Shown piece after piece: positions 61,831 to 64,000 of a stretch of DNA of 64,000 nucleotides. How positions within the stretch are numbered: the first letter of the stretch is position 1; every line of letters begins with the position of its first letter. Below the pieces are notes generated by a model that was not told where the DNA came from, did not search any database, and saw nothing but the letters and a program-made list of their open reading frames with translations. The DNA lies in the NCBI GenBank assembly GCA_019241525.1, contig JAFAWY010000035.1:1-64000 (forward strand), in the 5' to 3' direction. A program made the translations under genes and the position numbers. This stretch comes from Pseudonocardiales bacterium. GTDB lineage: Bacteria > Actinomycetota > Actinomycetes > Mycobacteriales > Pseudonocardiaceae.

Positions 61831-64000
<2,170 letters not shown>

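Overview
The window is chromosomal DNA of a high-GC Gram-positive bacterium (Actinomycetota). I infer Pseudonocardiales or a close relative. Starts are often GTG, ribosome sites are AGGAGG-like, and WhiJ-type XRE/DUF397 and SARP/LAL regulators are present. The right end (bioB, bsaP, DUF2567, nrtR, nadA-nadB-nadC, M14 peptidase, hisD, hisC) follows the gene order around Rv1589-Rv1600 of Mycobacterium tuberculosis, as I recall it. That part is core genome; the left two thirds are accessory and more AT-rich in places.

Region 1 (1-12.35 kb), DNA-processing or defence island. The 3' end of a TPR regulator is followed by a tightly overlapping operon: HerA-like ATPase, SbcD/Mre11, SbcC/Rad50 and NurA. 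This is the complete set known from archaeal end resection. Next come a broken IS5-type transposase and, on the minus strand, a DUF433/DUF5615 toxin-antitoxin pair and an 811-residue TOTE-type primase-helicase. The segment is bracketed by a 48-bp imperfect direct repeat (448-495 and 12256-12303, 39 of 48 identical). The right copy abuts a 3' fragment of a tRNA-Met(CAT) gene, as expected for a decayed integrated element.

Region 2 (13.3-39.4 kb), candidate oxylipin locus; I consider this the main discovery. It has two fatty-acid alpha-dioxygenase homologues (peroxidase-cyclooxygenase superfamily) and a compact lipoxygenase homologue. Around them are an Asp-nucleophile alpha/beta hydrolase (epoxide hydrolase/dehalogenase type), a VAO-type FAD oxidase, a copper-radical oxidase fused to a LamG domain, a DoxX protein and a stand-alone glutamyl-tRNA reductase that could supply haem. 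Control genes are a BTAD/AAA/TPR regulator, a LuxR-type LAL regulator, a Crp-family regulator and a class III cyclase-domain/AAA/TPR protein. A perfect TGTGA-N6-TCACA site lies between the divergent lipoxygenase and second dioxygenase genes, and a near-perfect one lies upstream of crp. I infer a cAMP/Crp-controlled pathway that oxygenates fatty acids. The product is unknown, and the first dioxygenase has Arg where the distal haem His should be.

Region 3 (39.8-52.9 kb), mixed genes: ECF-like sigma factor, DoxX, DUF2269-like membrane protein, class Ic aspartate aminotransferase behind an 18-bp perfect inverted repeat, DUF488, argS, glgX, a DUF3761 lipoprotein, LtrA-family membrane protein, a small zinc-ribbon protein, an SMR efflux pump with two TetR-like operators, and the DUF397/XRE pair.

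Region 4 (53.0-64.0 kb), cofactor and amino-acid biosynthesis: biotin synthase with its small auxiliary protein, the NrtR-controlled NAD operon nadABC, a secreted M14 carboxypeptidase, and hisD-hisC (hisC runs off the right end).
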